Origin: Acidimicrobiales bacterium
GTDB lineage: Bacteria > Actinomycetota > Acidimicrobiia > Acidimicrobiales > UBA8592
Direction of reading: 5' to 3'
Length of the DNA: 64,000 bases
Assembly: GCA_013912105.1 (NCBI GenBank)
Contig: JACERY010000001.1
Coordinates: 186,001-250,000, forward strand
The translations under genes and the position numbers were made by a program. Shown one piece after another: positions 35,831-44,882 of this stretch. The notes under the pieces were generated by a model, which worked only from the letters and a program-made list of their open reading frames with translations, made no database searches and was not told the origin of the DNA. Each line of letters opens with the position of its first letter. Within the stretch, counting starts at the first letter, position 1.

Positions 35831-37924
35831 ATGGAAACGTTCCCACGACAGCACGCAAGAACCCGGAGATTCACTATTGGAGCGCCGCGGTCATTCGCTA
35901 TTGCTTCGAAGAATAATCTGGTTTCCTTTTTGCAATCATCTTCGGGTTCAGATCCGGTAAATAAGTTATGGACTCTTGACCCGCACTCACACCATCTCCA
36001 GATGCTCGCTGACCCAGAACATCTTTTGCTAAACGGGGGAAACCATGTTCTCTCAAAAGAGGAACAATCTCGAAGGGAACGAGTTAGAGAAGTTGGTTCC
36101 GGAATTGTTTCATATAGTTCAAGTAATGAATCTCCCAATATCGCATTTACTTCCGGAGGGTCATTATTCACGGCAAATTTAGAGTCAAATATTATTTCAA
36201 ATCTTGAAACAACATGTAACGCTTTTGATCCACAAGTAAGTCCTTCAGGGGATCTCGTTGCCTACGTAGGTGACGGGAATTTACGTTATATCGATTCTTT
36301 AGGTAATGACCATCTAGTAGTGGGCGGAGAAAATCCTGCTAAATCATATGGTGTTGCTGATTTTATTGCAGCAGAAGAAATGGGGAGGAGAAGAGGTTAC
36401 TGGTGGTCACCTGAAGGTAACCGACTTCTAGTAACTGAGGTAGATGAATCAGATGTTGTTGTTTGGCATATTCTTAATTCATCCGATCCGAGTTCTCAGC
36501 CAAGGACACTTCGATACCCGAAAGCTGGAACGAACAATCCATATGTTGGATTGAGTATTTATGCATTGGATGGGGATGTGGTTCCGATTGATTGGACTCA
36601 AAAGAATTTCTGGGAGTACCTCGTTAATGTCCAGTGGACTGAGGAATCAGAAATCTATCTCACTGTGCAAAATCGAAATCAAACCTCAATGGGAATACTT
36701 CGGGTGGACAGTGTTACCGGAGATGTGGAGGAAATCTATCGATGGACTGATGAATATTGGGTAGAAATCATCTCTGGTGCTCCAAAAGTTATTGGGGAGC
36801 ATATTGTTACTGTTGAAGATCGGGGTGAGGCTAGGGCATTGGTGGTAGACAATGTTCAAATTTCTTCTAGCGATATTCAAATTCGATCACTTATTCATTG
36901 CGATAACAAGGGTGTAGTTACAGCAGTTTCTGAAAACCCGTTAGAGCAACACATCATGCACTTTGACCTTGATGGTAAAGCGACTCAACTCTCCAAAGGT
37001 GCAGGCGTACACGATGCGGTATCGAATGGTTCGCTCACAGTTATACAGTCCCGCAGCATGGACTTTGATGGAGTACAAACAAGCATTTATATAAAAAATG
37101 TTCAGATTGCAGAAGTCGAAGACCGTTCCGAAAATCCAGTGATTACATTGAATGCTAACTTCCATACTCTGGGGGAAAGAAGTCTTGAAACTGTTGTCCT
37201 GTTTCCCCTGAATCATGATAACTCAACTCCCCTTCCAGTTATTCTTGATCCTTATGGTGGGCCACATGCACAGAGAGTTCGTTCAGCGCGAGGTCTCTTT
37301 GGAGTCTCTCAATGGTTCGCCGATCAAGGTTTCGCTGTGATCGTCACTGATGGAAGAGGGACACCAGGACGGTCCCCAGCTTTTGAAAGAGATATATACG
37401 GTGACCTTGCGTCCGCTGCTTTAGAAGATCAGATAGATGCCTTGCAAGCGACCGCATCAATCTATGATCAGCTTGACTTAGGCCGTGTTGGAATTCGCGG
37501 CTGGTCCTTTGGAGGCTATCTTGCAGCTCTAGCGGTACTCCGACGGCCAGATATCTTCCATGCTGGAGTAGCGGGCGCTCCGGTTACTGATTGGGAACTT
37601 TATGACACGCATTACACCGAGCGGTACCTCGGTCATCCTCTAGATAATCCCGAGAATTATCAAAAAACAAATCTTTGTAACGAAGCACACAAACTTGATC
37701 GACCCCTGCTACTTATACATGGATTAGCCGACGATAACGTTGTGGCTGCTCACACCTTCCAATTGTCTCAGGCTCTCCTAGAAGCAGGTAAACCACATGA
37801 AGTTCTTCCGCTCACCGGAGTTACGCATATGACCCCACAAGAAACTGTTGCTGAGAACCTTTTACGAATACAGTTGAGTTTTATACAAAGATCTTTAGGA
37901 ATTAAAGCAGAGGGGAACGAATGA
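35831..37924 (+). CDS. S9 family peptidase (DPP IV / prolyl oligopeptidase type)
   Basis: Serine peptidase of 697 residues from the ATG at 35831. An N-terminal beta-propeller (to about 440) is followed by an alpha/beta-hydrolase domain. The catalytic triad is Ser559 (GWSFGG), Asp634 (LADDNV) and His666 (VTHMTP). The DPP IV-like EEMGRRRGYWWSPEG segment contributes a double-Glu. Cleaves short peptides, likely after proline. An in-frame ATG at 35774 would extend it by 19 residues. The internal one is preferred, because the sequence from ETFPRQHARTRRF onward matches the family's usual beginning. No signal peptide, hence cytoplasmic. Overlaps the CaiB gene by four bases. Confidence 0.9.
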   Translation: METFPRQHARTRRFTIGAPRSFAIASKNNLVSFLQSSSGSDPVNKLWTLDPHSHHLQMLADPEHLLLNGGNHVLSKEEQSRRERVREVGSGIVSYSSSNESPNIAFTSGGSLFTANLESNIISNLETTCNAFDPQVSPSGDLVAYVGDGNLRYIDSLGNDHLVVGGENPAKSYGVADFIAAEEMGRRRGYWWSPEGNRLLVTEVDESDVVVWHILNSSDPSSQPRTLRYPKAGTNNPYVGLSIYALDGDVVPIDWTQKNFWEYLVNVQWTEESEIYLTVQNRNQTSMGILRVDSVTGDVEEIYRWTDEYWVEIISGAPKVIGEHIVTVEDRGEARALVVDNVQISSSDIQIRSLIHCDNKGVVTAVSENPLEQHIMHFDLDGKATQLSKGAGVHDAVSNGSLTVIQSRSMDFDGVQTSIYIKNVQIAEVEDRSENPVITLNANFHTLGERSLETVVLFPLNHDNSTPLPVILDPYGGPHAQRVRSARGLFGVSQWFADQGFAVIVTDGRGTPGRSPAFERDIYGDLASAALEDQIDALQATASIYDQLDLGRVGIRGWSFGGYLAALAVLRRPDIFHAGVAGAPVTDWELYDTHYTERYLGHPLDNPENYQKTNLCNEAHKLDRPLLLIHGLADDNVVAAHTFQLSQALLEAGKPHEVLPLTGVTHMTPQETVAENLLRIQLSFIQRSLGIKAEGNE

Positions 37925-39144
37925 GTGGTCCGCTTAGTGGTATGAGAGTCATTGAAGGGTCGGCATTTGTTGCTGCGCCATCAGGCGGAATGGCGCTAGC
38001 ACAATTAGGAGCCGAAGTAATTCGATTTGATCCCATAGGTGGAGGCCTTGACTATAAGCGGTGGCCGCTGACTGAAGATGGATTCTCGCTTTACTGGGCT
38101 GGACTAAATAAAGGAAAGAAATCAATTCAGGTTGACCTTCGATCTGGAGAAGGACAGGAAATTCTTCAAGCACTGATAACAGCTCCGGGCGAGGATGCAG
38201 GCTATTTTCTTACAAATTTTCCTGCTAAAGGCTGGCTATCGTTCGACAATCTCTGCCAGCGCCGTGAAGACCTCATCATGCTTAATGTTCTTGGGAACCA
38301 TGATGGAACAACTGCCCTTGATTACACCGTTAATGCAGCCATGGGCTACCCAGCCGTAACTGGACCTGAAGGGTTTGACGGAGTTATCAACCACGTTCTC
38401 CCCGCATGGGACATCGTGTGCGGGCAAACCGCAGCTATGGGTTTGCTCGCTGCTGGACGTCATAGGGAACGCACAGGAGAAGGCCAGTTCATTCAATTAG
38501 CGTTGAGTGACGTAGCATTGTCAGCCGTCGCTGCTTTAGGACATATCGCTGAAGCACAGATGTTGGAGTCGGAGCGTGAACGAATCGGAAACGACCTCTA
38601 TGGAGCTCTCGGACGCGACTATGGAACGTCAGATAGCAACAGGGTAATTGCAGTAGCTATCACAAGAAAGCAGTGGAAGGCCTTGTGCTCTGCATGTGAA
38701 ATGACAGAAGCCATGGAACAACTAGCAGCAGAAGAGGGACTTGATTTAGAGGAAAATGAAGGTGACCGGTTTAAGGTTCGGGACCGTATTCACCCGCATA
38801 TAGAACAATGGTGTCAAACACGAACTCTTGAAGAAGTCCGGCAGGTTTGGGATGACCTAGGCGTATGTTGGGGCCCCTACCAAACATTCAAAGAACTCGT
38901 GAATCAGGACAAACGCGTTTCAGAGACTAACCCGATGTTCTCTACTATTAACCAGCCAGGGATCGGGTCATATCTTTCACCCAAGTCACCGCTTAATTTC
39001 CAAAGTATCTTACAATCAGAACCTCTTGTGGCACCTCTCCTCGGAGAACATACTGAAGAAATACTCGGAGGTACCCTGAATCTAAGCGAAAACGAAATCG
39101 GGAAACTCTACGACAACAAAATCATCAAAGGACTATCCAATTAG
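37921..39144 (+). CDS. CaiB/BaiF-type CoA-transferase (class III)
   Basis: A 407-residue family III CoA-transferase, moving CoA between carboxylic acids by an aspartyl-CoA mixed anhydride. It shows SGMRVIEGSAFVAAPSGGMALAQLGAEVI and then SIQVDLRSGEG. The central region with catalytic Asp is near AAMGYPAVTGPEGFDG / PAWDIVCGQTAAMGLLAA. GEGQFIQLALSDVAL follows in order. Substrate unknown. Start overlaps the S9 peptidase stop (ATGA), an odd pairing of peptidase and CoA-transferase. Split strings here mark separate segments. Confidence 0.92.
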   Translation: MSGPLSGMRVIEGSAFVAAPSGGMALAQLGAEVIRFDPIGGGLDYKRWPLTEDGFSLYWAGLNKGKKSIQVDLRSGEGQEILQALITAPGEDAGYFLTNFPAKGWLSFDNLCQRREDLIMLNVLGNHDGTTALDYTVNAAMGYPAVTGPEGFDGVINHVLPAWDIVCGQTAAMGLLAAGRHRERTGEGQFIQLALSDVALSAVAALGHIAEAQMLESERERIGNDLYGALGRDYGTSDSNRVIAVAITRKQWKALCSACEMTEAMEQLAAEEGLDLEENEGDRFKVRDRIHPHIEQWCQTRTLEEVRQVWDDLGVCWGPYQTFKELVNQDKRVSETNPMFSTINQPGIGSYLSPKSPLNFQSILQSEPLVAPLLGEHTEEILGGTLNLSENEIGKLYDNKIIKGLSN

Positions 39145-39248
39145 CAACTTCACGATAGACGGCGAAAACGCCGACAAATTCATAAAGGAAACCTATTCTC
39201 AGATAGAAGACGCCTTAATTTTGGATATAAATTCCCACTCGGTCCAGT

Positions 39249-40121
39249 ATGAACGGGCTTCTAAGGAAATGCATGACCAACTTTGACATGTTCATAGACG
39301 AATCGTACGTAAAGGATTTCTGGGATGAGGGTTTTGTTGTCCTGCGTGAAGTAATTGACACAGATCTTGTCTTATCTATGGCAGACCCGATTAGGCAAAC
39401 TATTGCTGGGAGTGGCACAGATCTAACTGAGTTGGGGCAGTTTGTTGCTCCTGGGAATGTTCTCACTGACCCTGATGTCTCTTCCGGAAAAGGAGGTGGA
39501 CGCTTCGTTGCTGGCACCGACCATTGGATCAATCACCAACATTTCGCTGATTTCGCATGTACGAGCGTAATTCCTCAGATTGTCGCTCAAATTCTGAAAA
39601 GTGAGTCAGTGTGGCTTTATGAAGATTCTGTTTTGATAAAGGAACCAAATACGGCTGAGGAGACAGCTTTTCATCAAGATCTCTCTTATTTCCATGTTTC
39701 CGGTGATCAAATTTGTACTGTCTGGATCCCTTTGGATTTCGCTTCACCTGATACTGGGGCTATTCGCTTTGTGAAAGAATCCCATAAAGACCTGACTACG
39801 TACAGGCCAAACTGGTTCGTGTCTGATGACCCTCTACCTAATACAGAAGGTAAACGCATACCACAGATACCTGCTGACGCTGTTTTTGCTCCGACGCTAT
39901 CTCTTGGTGATATGACGATTCATCATGCTCGGACTCTTCATGGAGCTTCAGCAAACCGATCTCCAGACCAGTCCCGAAGAGCAATTTCTATTCGTTATTG
40001 CGGTGATGACGCTCGATATCATATTCGTGAAGGTGCTCCTTTGAAACCACATCATGAAACAGTGAATGAAGGAGAGTTGCTCACTCATGAATACTGTCCA
40101 AAGGTGTGGCCACCTAATTAA
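39249..40121 (+). CDS. Phytanoyl-CoA dioxygenase (PhyH) family protein
   Basis: Fe(II)/2-oxoglutarate-dependent oxygenase of up to 290 residues. The iron ligands are the His and Asp in FHQDLSYF and the His in TLHGASANRSP, with a downstream Arg for 2-oxoglutarate (RRAISIRY). Members hydroxylate fatty acyl-CoAs or other hydrophobic substrates. Starts at 39249, 39273 (MTNFDMF) or 39288 are all possible, and none has a strong ribosome site. It ends by overlapping the stop of the convergent LLM gene (TTAATTAATTA), leaving no room for a terminator. Confidence 0.9.
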   Translation: MNGLLRKCMTNFDMFIDESYVKDFWDEGFVVLREVIDTDLVLSMADPIRQTIAGSGTDLTELGQFVAPGNVLTDPDVSSGKGGGRFVAGTDHWINHQHFADFACTSVIPQIVAQILKSESVWLYEDSVLIKEPNTAEETAFHQDLSYFHVSGDQICTVWIPLDFASPDTGAIRFVKESHKDLTTYRPNWFVSDDPLPNTEGKRIPQIPADAVFAPTLSLGDMTIHHARTLHGASANRSPDQSRRAISIRYCGDDARYHIREGAPLKPHHETVNEGELLTHEYCPKVWPPN

Positions 40122-41011
40122 TTATTCAAGAGCGTTTTTACTTCACCTAGTAGGCTGATCGTCTCAATCGCCTCTTCTTGTGGGATTGTCATGCATCGGC
40201 ACGTGACATCCGTGAAACCAAGTTCTTGAAAGGGACGTAACTGCTCTGCTGCTTGTTCAGGGTTCCCGATTATTAAAGCATCTTCCCGCATCCCCCGATA
40301 TCCCTTTCCAATGAGTGCTTTACCGAGCCTTTTTGCCTTGTCCCCGTCCTTTAGAACAATGACGTCTTTCCGGATAATAGGTCGTGGTTCTCTACCGTAT
40401 TCGCCACAATATTTTCTATAAAGATTGAGTAATCCCAAAGCTTTTTTAGAGTTGAGGAAAGGAGCTGCATACCAGGCATCCCCCACTACAGCAGCTCTGC
40501 GAATTCCTGCTTTACTTGTGCTTGCGCCTATCCACCATTCAATCTTTTGTGCTGGGACTGGATTGACCTGAAGGTTGGAATTCCCATTGATTCCATTACC
40601 TGCGAAGAGGTCTTGTATCGTTGCGATGCTTTTCTCTATGTCGATACCCCTTGTTTTGGTAGAAGTCCCCATAGCTTCAAAAGTTGATTCGCCATCTCCT
40701 ACACCAGTCTGGATCACAAAAGTTGATTTTGTTAACGCAGCTAATGTACCAATTTGTTCGGCAACAAGTATGGGATTCCAAAGTGGGAGAAGAAACAGAC
40801 AGCCAACGGGTCCAGATTCCCACTCAGCGAGTAGGCGTCCAAGCATGGGCACATTCTGGAAATAGTTCACTGGGGTCAAATGATGGTCACCCAAAGAAAG
40901 AAGGTCAAGCTTTGCTTCATTCGCTGCAATAGCGCGTTCAATAACTGCCTGAGCTCCTTTAAAAGGATCCTCATCAAAGGAAGTAGATGATAATGAAAGT
41001 CCGACTCGCAT
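40118..41011 (-). CDS. LLM-class flavin-dependent oxidoreductase
   Basis: Bacterial-luciferase-like TIM-barrel of 297 residues that uses F420 or FMN. It shows RVGLSLSS at the start, LLSLGDHH, LFLLPLWNPILVAEQIGTLA and FVIQTGVGDGES, typical of F420-dependent relatives in actinobacteria. The ATG at 41011 is chosen because the family begins MRVGLS, and it lies seven bases after the SDR stop. A longer frame reaches 41065. Likely co-transcribed with that SDR. Confidence 0.9.
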   Translation of the reverse strand: MRVGLSLSSTSFDEDPFKGAQAVIERAIAANEAKLDLLSLGDHHLTPVNYFQNVPMLGRLLAEWESGPVGCLFLLPLWNPILVAEQIGTLAALTKSTFVIQTGVGDGESTFEAMGTSTKTRGIDIEKSIATIQDLFAGNGINGNSNLQVNPVPAQKIEWWIGASTSKAGIRRAAVVGDAWYAAPFLNSKKALGLLNLYRKYCGEYGREPRPIIRKDVIVLKDGDKAKRLGKALIGKGYRGMREDALIIGNPEQAAEQLRPFQELGFTDVTCRCMTIPQEEAIETISLLGEVKTLLNN

Positions 41012-41018
41012 GTAATAC

Positions 41019-41831
41019 TTATGGGTGCCGTGACGGAAGAATGTCTCGTCTTGGCGGAAGCTCAATTGGATGGTTTAACCAAATACCAATATTTTCTCCG
41101 GAACGACCAGTTGACCCTTCGTCATATAGCTCCAACATTAGGTCAGCTATTTGCTGCGGTTTCATCCATGTATCCACAATTTCCTGTGACATTTCACGAT
41201 CAAATTTTTGTGATGCGTATCGGATCATCCCTGAATCTGTTGCATCCATGCAGAACGCATTGACGCGAACACCATCATCTGCGAGCCGCTTTGACCAACT
41301 TTGGGTAAGGCCATTTATCCCCCACTTTGACGCGTCATAAACATCCATTCTCGTTCCGCCACCCGTAGCGAATCCTGGAGGGGGGCAAATATGGTCTGTA
41401 GCAATGTTGAGAATGAAGCCGCCACCATTCGCGACTAAGTGAGGAATAGCTGCGCGCCCAGTGAGATAAACTCCTTTTAAGTTCGTATCAATAAGTAGGT
41501 CCCAATCTGCAACTGTTTTGTCCTTTGAGTCTTCCAACGGATCAGTAGGACGCCACACTCCGGCATTTGAAACAACAATATCCAAACTCGGAAAAAGCTC
41601 CGCGGATCCATTAACGAAATCAAAAACCTCATCGGCATTTCTGACATCTACAACTTCAGCATGAATTGAAACTTCTGTTTCACGTTTAATTCTCTCAGCT
41701 ACTTCATGAATTGATGATTGAAGGTCACATATAGCAACGTTGGCTCCTGATTCAGCCAACCTAATAGCCATTCCTTCACCTATGCCTGATGCTGCTCCTG
41801 TAACAATTGCTGTCTTCCCATCTAGTTTCAT
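41019..41831 (-). CDS. Short-chain dehydrogenase/reductase
   Basis: Classical SDR of 270 residues. TGAASGIGEGMA nucleotide motif near residue 12, VSNAGVW, the active-site region NIATDH and YDASKWGI (YxxxK). The usual catalytic Ser position shows Thr-Asp (IATDH) rather than a plain Ser, so activity may use Thr. NAD(P)-linked alcohol/ketone interconversion; substrate unknown. A near-perfect AAGGAGG ribosome site precedes the ATG. First gene of the SDR-LLM pair. Confidence 0.9.
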   Translation of the reverse strand: MKLDGKTAIVTGAASGIGEGMAIRLAESGANVAICDLQSSIHEVAERIKRETEVSIHAEVVDVRNADEVFDFVNGSAELFPSLDIVVSNAGVWRPTDPLEDSKDKTVADWDLLIDTNLKGVYLTGRAAIPHLVANGGGFILNIATDHICPPPGFATGGGTRMDVYDASKWGINGLTQSWSKRLADDGVRVNAFCMDATDSGMIRYASQKFDREMSQEIVDTWMKPQQIADLMLELYDEGSTGRSGENIGIWLNHPIELPPRRDILPSRHP

Positions 41832-41930
41832 CGCAAAAACCTCCTTCTCCTTTATAGCGCGCTACTCATTTTTTTTCCTTTTTCAATGACCTTAGAAGTC
41901 TTTTAACTACTCAGCACCTAAGCTCACAAC

Positions 41931-42662
41931 ATGATTGAAAAAGAGGCCAAAATCGAGACATCTGAAGGGCTAATGGGTACGTTCATATGCCACCCTGAAG
42001 AAGGCGGACCACATCCCGTAGTTTTTTTCTATATGGACGCACCTGGAAAACGTGAAGAGCTCCACGATATGGCACGAAGAATCGCAACAACGGGATACTA
42101 CGTTGTTCTTCCAAATCTCTACTATCGGACTACAGATCATTTTGAACTCGATTTTGCTACTGGAGACAACACAGATGAGATGTTCAGGCTCATGTCCGGA
42201 ATTGGAAACAAAATGGTAGTTCGTGATAGTAAAGCGATGATTGAATTCATAGAAACAGAGCAAAATGCTGATGAACAAAAAATTGGCTGCATCGGCTATT
42301 GCATGAGCGGCCCTTTCTCATTATCTGTCGCTGCAGCCTTTCCTGAAAGAATCAAAGCTGCAGCTTCAATCTATGGGGTTCGACTAGTCGCTGAAACTTC
42401 AGATTCCCCCCATTTAGGTTTCAATCAAACTCAAGCAGAAATCTATATCGCTTGTGCTGAACACGATGACTATGTTCCCCTAGAAATGGTCCGCCAAGTA
42501 ACTGAAGAACTAGCAAAATCAACAGCACAAGGTCGTGTCGAGTTATACACAGGAGTGAGCCATGGATTCGCATTCCCAGGAAGAGGAAAAATCTATAACA
42601 AACAATCTGCTGAACGGCACTGGGAACGTATCCATGCTCTATTAGATAGGAATCTAAAATGA
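41931..42662 (+). CDS. Dienelactone hydrolase family protein
   Basis: A 243-residue alpha/beta hydrolase of the dienelactone type. The nucleophile is Cys in GYCMSG, with Asp in AEHDDYVP and His in GVSHGFAFPGR, the full Cys-Asp-His triad. Dienelactone hydrolases open lactone rings formed during catechol breakdown, and related enzymes act on other lactones or esters. Overlaps the crotonase gene by four bases (ATGA). Supports ring-cleavage chemistry in this cluster. Confidence 0.92.
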   Translation: MIEKEAKIETSEGLMGTFICHPEEGGPHPVVFFYMDAPGKREELHDMARRIATTGYYVVLPNLYYRTTDHFELDFATGDNTDEMFRLMSGIGNKMVVRDSKAMIEFIETEQNADEQKIGCIGYCMSGPFSLSVAAAFPERIKAAASIYGVRLVAETSDSPHLGFNQTQAEIYIACAEHDDYVPLEMVRQVTEELAKSTAQGRVELYTGVSHGFAFPGRGKIYNKQSAERHWERIHALLDRNLK

Positions 42663-43417
42663 ACGACGATATTAGAATTACCATAGATAAACATTTTGTT
42701 GCGACTGTTGAGATTTGTAAACCACCCAATAACTTCTTCAGCAATGATTTAATTAGTGGACTCGCTGATACTTTTGAAGAACTTGATACCAATGATGGAG
42801 TTCGTGTCTCTATCATTTGTTCTCAAGGAAAACATTTTTGCGCAGGAGCCGATTTCTCTGGCAAATCGAAAGGAAATGATACATTGGGGCTCTACGCAGG
42901 CGCCGTCAGGATTTTTCGTTGTAGAAAACCAATCGTTGCCGCAATTCAAGGAGCGGCTATTGGTGGGGGCCTTGGTTTGGCATTAGTAGCAGACTTTCGG
43001 ATTGCTTCACCTGAAGCTCGGTTCAGTGCAAATTTCGCAAGACTTGGCTTTCATCAAGGTTTTGGCTTGAGCGTTACTTTGCCAGAGCTAATCGGCCCCC
43101 AAGCTAGTAGGGATATGTTCTTTACTGGGAAACGAGTAAAAGGTGAAGAAGCTTTAAGAATCGGTCTATGTGACAAGATAGTCCCGATTGATAACTTACG
43201 CGAAGCAACACTTTCCTATGCAAGAAATATCGCTAAATCTGCTCCTCTAGCTGTTGAAGCGATTCGTGAAACTCTTCGAGGTGATCTAGCTGACCGGGTA
43301 GAAAAAGCCACTTTGCATGAAGGCAAAGAACAAGCAAGATTAATCAAAACAAAAGACTGGAGCGAAGGTATCGCAGCATCTGCTGAAAGACGAGATCCTA
43401 AATTTGAAAGAAAATAA
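42659..43417 (+). CDS. Crotonase-fold protein lacking both standard glutamates
   Basis: A 252-residue enoyl-CoA hydratase/isomerase family protein. The oxyanion segments are GKHFCAGADF and AIQGAAIGGGLGLAL. Where hydratases have Glu (GGGxELA and PEVKLG), this protein has Gly and Phe (GGGLGLAL; ANFARLG). Water addition by the usual mechanism is therefore unlikely, and it may be an isomerase, hydrolase, decarboxylase or ring-opening enzyme. Translationally coupled to the dienelactone hydrolase, and its stop abuts the stop of the carotenoid oxygenase gene. Confidence 0.88.
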   Translation: MNDDIRITIDKHFVATVEICKPPNNFFSNDLISGLADTFEELDTNDGVRVSIICSQGKHFCAGADFSGKSKGNDTLGLYAGAVRIFRCRKPIVAAIQGAAIGGGLGLALVADFRIASPEARFSANFARLGFHQGFGLSVTLPELIGPQASRDMFFTGKRVKGEEALRIGLCDKIVPIDNLREATLSYARNIAKSAPLAVEAIRETLRGDLADRVEKATLHEGKEQARLIKTKDWSEGIAASAERRDPKFERK

Positions 43418-44767
43418 TCAAGCAATTGCTGAGTCAGCTATCCAGCTTCCATGGGCACCGTAAGGAACTCTTCTTGGAAGGTGCACAGTTGCGACTGGAT
43501 CTGATTCAAAGTCCTGTGCATCTATGATTATTAATTTTGAAGCATTTGATTTCTCGCTGTGAACTACGGCAATTACCCAACCTTCGTCCTCACCATCTGA
43601 ATTCGGATCGGGAGCGAAGACCGGTTCCCCACCTCTTACTTCGTCTCCGAGGTGATGTTCTAGACAAAATCCTGTTCGTAAATCATATTTCCAAAGGGCT
43701 GATCCATAGACTGGTTCTTCACTGTTTCCTTCACCGGCCATTGCCATAAGGTATCCGTAGTTGGCATCTAGCCCAACTACTTTGTCTGCAACTCTCCCAA
43801 AATCACCTGGCCTGTTATCTACTTGTTCTTCAGTTACAATCCCAGATGACCGGTCAATAGTCCAGCGCCAGAGTCGGCCAACTTCAGCATAATCATCAGA
43901 ATTATTTCCAAATGCTTCTGGCTGTCGCGAAACGTGTAGAACAATAGTTTCGCCTTCTTCAAAAGCATTGACTGGGTGAAAAACATAACAAGGGTCAATT
44001 TCGAACCATTGAATATCACTATTTGTTCCATGTCTTGGCATTACTCCAAGTCGCGCTCCAGCGGATGGGTCAAAACCAAAAGGAACACCAGTTTCTAACA
44101 AGGACAGGTCAAGCACCAACGGCAAATCCATGAAAATAACAAAGTTTGCTGTCACATTAAAATCGTGCATCATGACCATGTTCGGAATATCAATACCCTC
44201 TGACTGAAGCAAGAAGCCATCAGGGCTAATTCTGTGATAGGCAAGATAAGGAGGTTCGAATGAAAAATAACTGAATGCTAAAAGCTCACCAGTCGTCGGG
44301 CAGACTTTCGGATGAGCGGTCATAGAAGTTGAAAGATTCCCTGCATAATTCTCTACACCAATAGTGTTTAACTCTCTATCTATTTCCCAAGGCCAGTGTC
44401 CTTCTTCTAAACATAGAATTTTTCCCGCATGAGATATAACATGCGTATTTCCAGTTCCTCTAGCGAGATCTGGCAATTTTGATAGATCCTGCTTAAAGGA
44501 ATCTTTGATATTTGGAGTTAGCACATATCTATTTCTATACCATTCTGCTTTACCACCTGAAAGTCGAACTCCGTGAACCATTCCATCACCCATAAACCAG
44601 TGAGGAGAATAACCCGATTGGGGATTCGGGCCGGTGCGAATGTAAGTTCCTTCTAATTCTGGCGGAATATTTCCCTCAACAATTAGTCGATTTTCGGTTA
44701 ATTCATCCTGAACTGGCGCCCAATTTCCACGAAGATGCCACGGTTGTTTAGATTCGATGGCTGTCAT
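43418..44767 (-). CDS. Carotenoid oxygenase
   Basis: A 449-residue seven-bladed propeller enzyme that cleaves carotenoids or related stilbene-like substrates with Fe(II). All four iron-binding histidines are present: H152 (TAHPKV), H201 (MMHDFNV), H264 (VFHPVNAF) and H439 (GAHGSW). The N-terminal region GTYIRTGPNP is typical. Could make retinal or apocarotenoids; no carotenoid synthesis gene or rhodopsin is in the window. An AAGGAAG site precedes the ATG. Ends directly against the crotonase gene. Confidence 0.95.
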   Translation of the reverse strand: MTAIESKQPWHLRGNWAPVQDELTENRLIVEGNIPPELEGTYIRTGPNPQSGYSPHWFMGDGMVHGVRLSGGKAEWYRNRYVLTPNIKDSFKQDLSKLPDLARGTGNTHVISHAGKILCLEEGHWPWEIDRELNTIGVENYAGNLSTSMTAHPKVCPTTGELLAFSYFSFEPPYLAYHRISPDGFLLQSEGIDIPNMVMMHDFNVTANFVIFMDLPLVLDLSLLETGVPFGFDPSAGARLGVMPRHGTNSDIQWFEIDPCYVFHPVNAFEEGETIVLHVSRQPEAFGNNSDDYAEVGRLWRWTIDRSSGIVTEEQVDNRPGDFGRVADKVVGLDANYGYLMAMAGEGNSEEPVYGSALWKYDLRTGFCLEHHLGDEVRGGEPVFAPDPNSDGEDEGWVIAVVHSEKSNASKLIIIDAQDFESDPVATVHLPRRVPYGAHGSWIADSAIA

Positions 44768-44882
44768 GTATTCATCTTCCTTTAGTTCTAAATATTCAAA
44801 TATTTTCTAGTTAAAGTTTAAGACTTTTCAACGTGGTTTAGGGGTTGTTAAAGTTGATTTTTAATTATCACTGGACAAGAGC

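Noticed and set aside
39145..39290. Open frame about 45 codons long across the gap between the CaiB and PhyH genes, with protein-like composition
   Set aside because: It has no start codon or ribosome site and runs out of frame with CaiB; it could be chance or a small gene remnant, which cannot be shown here.
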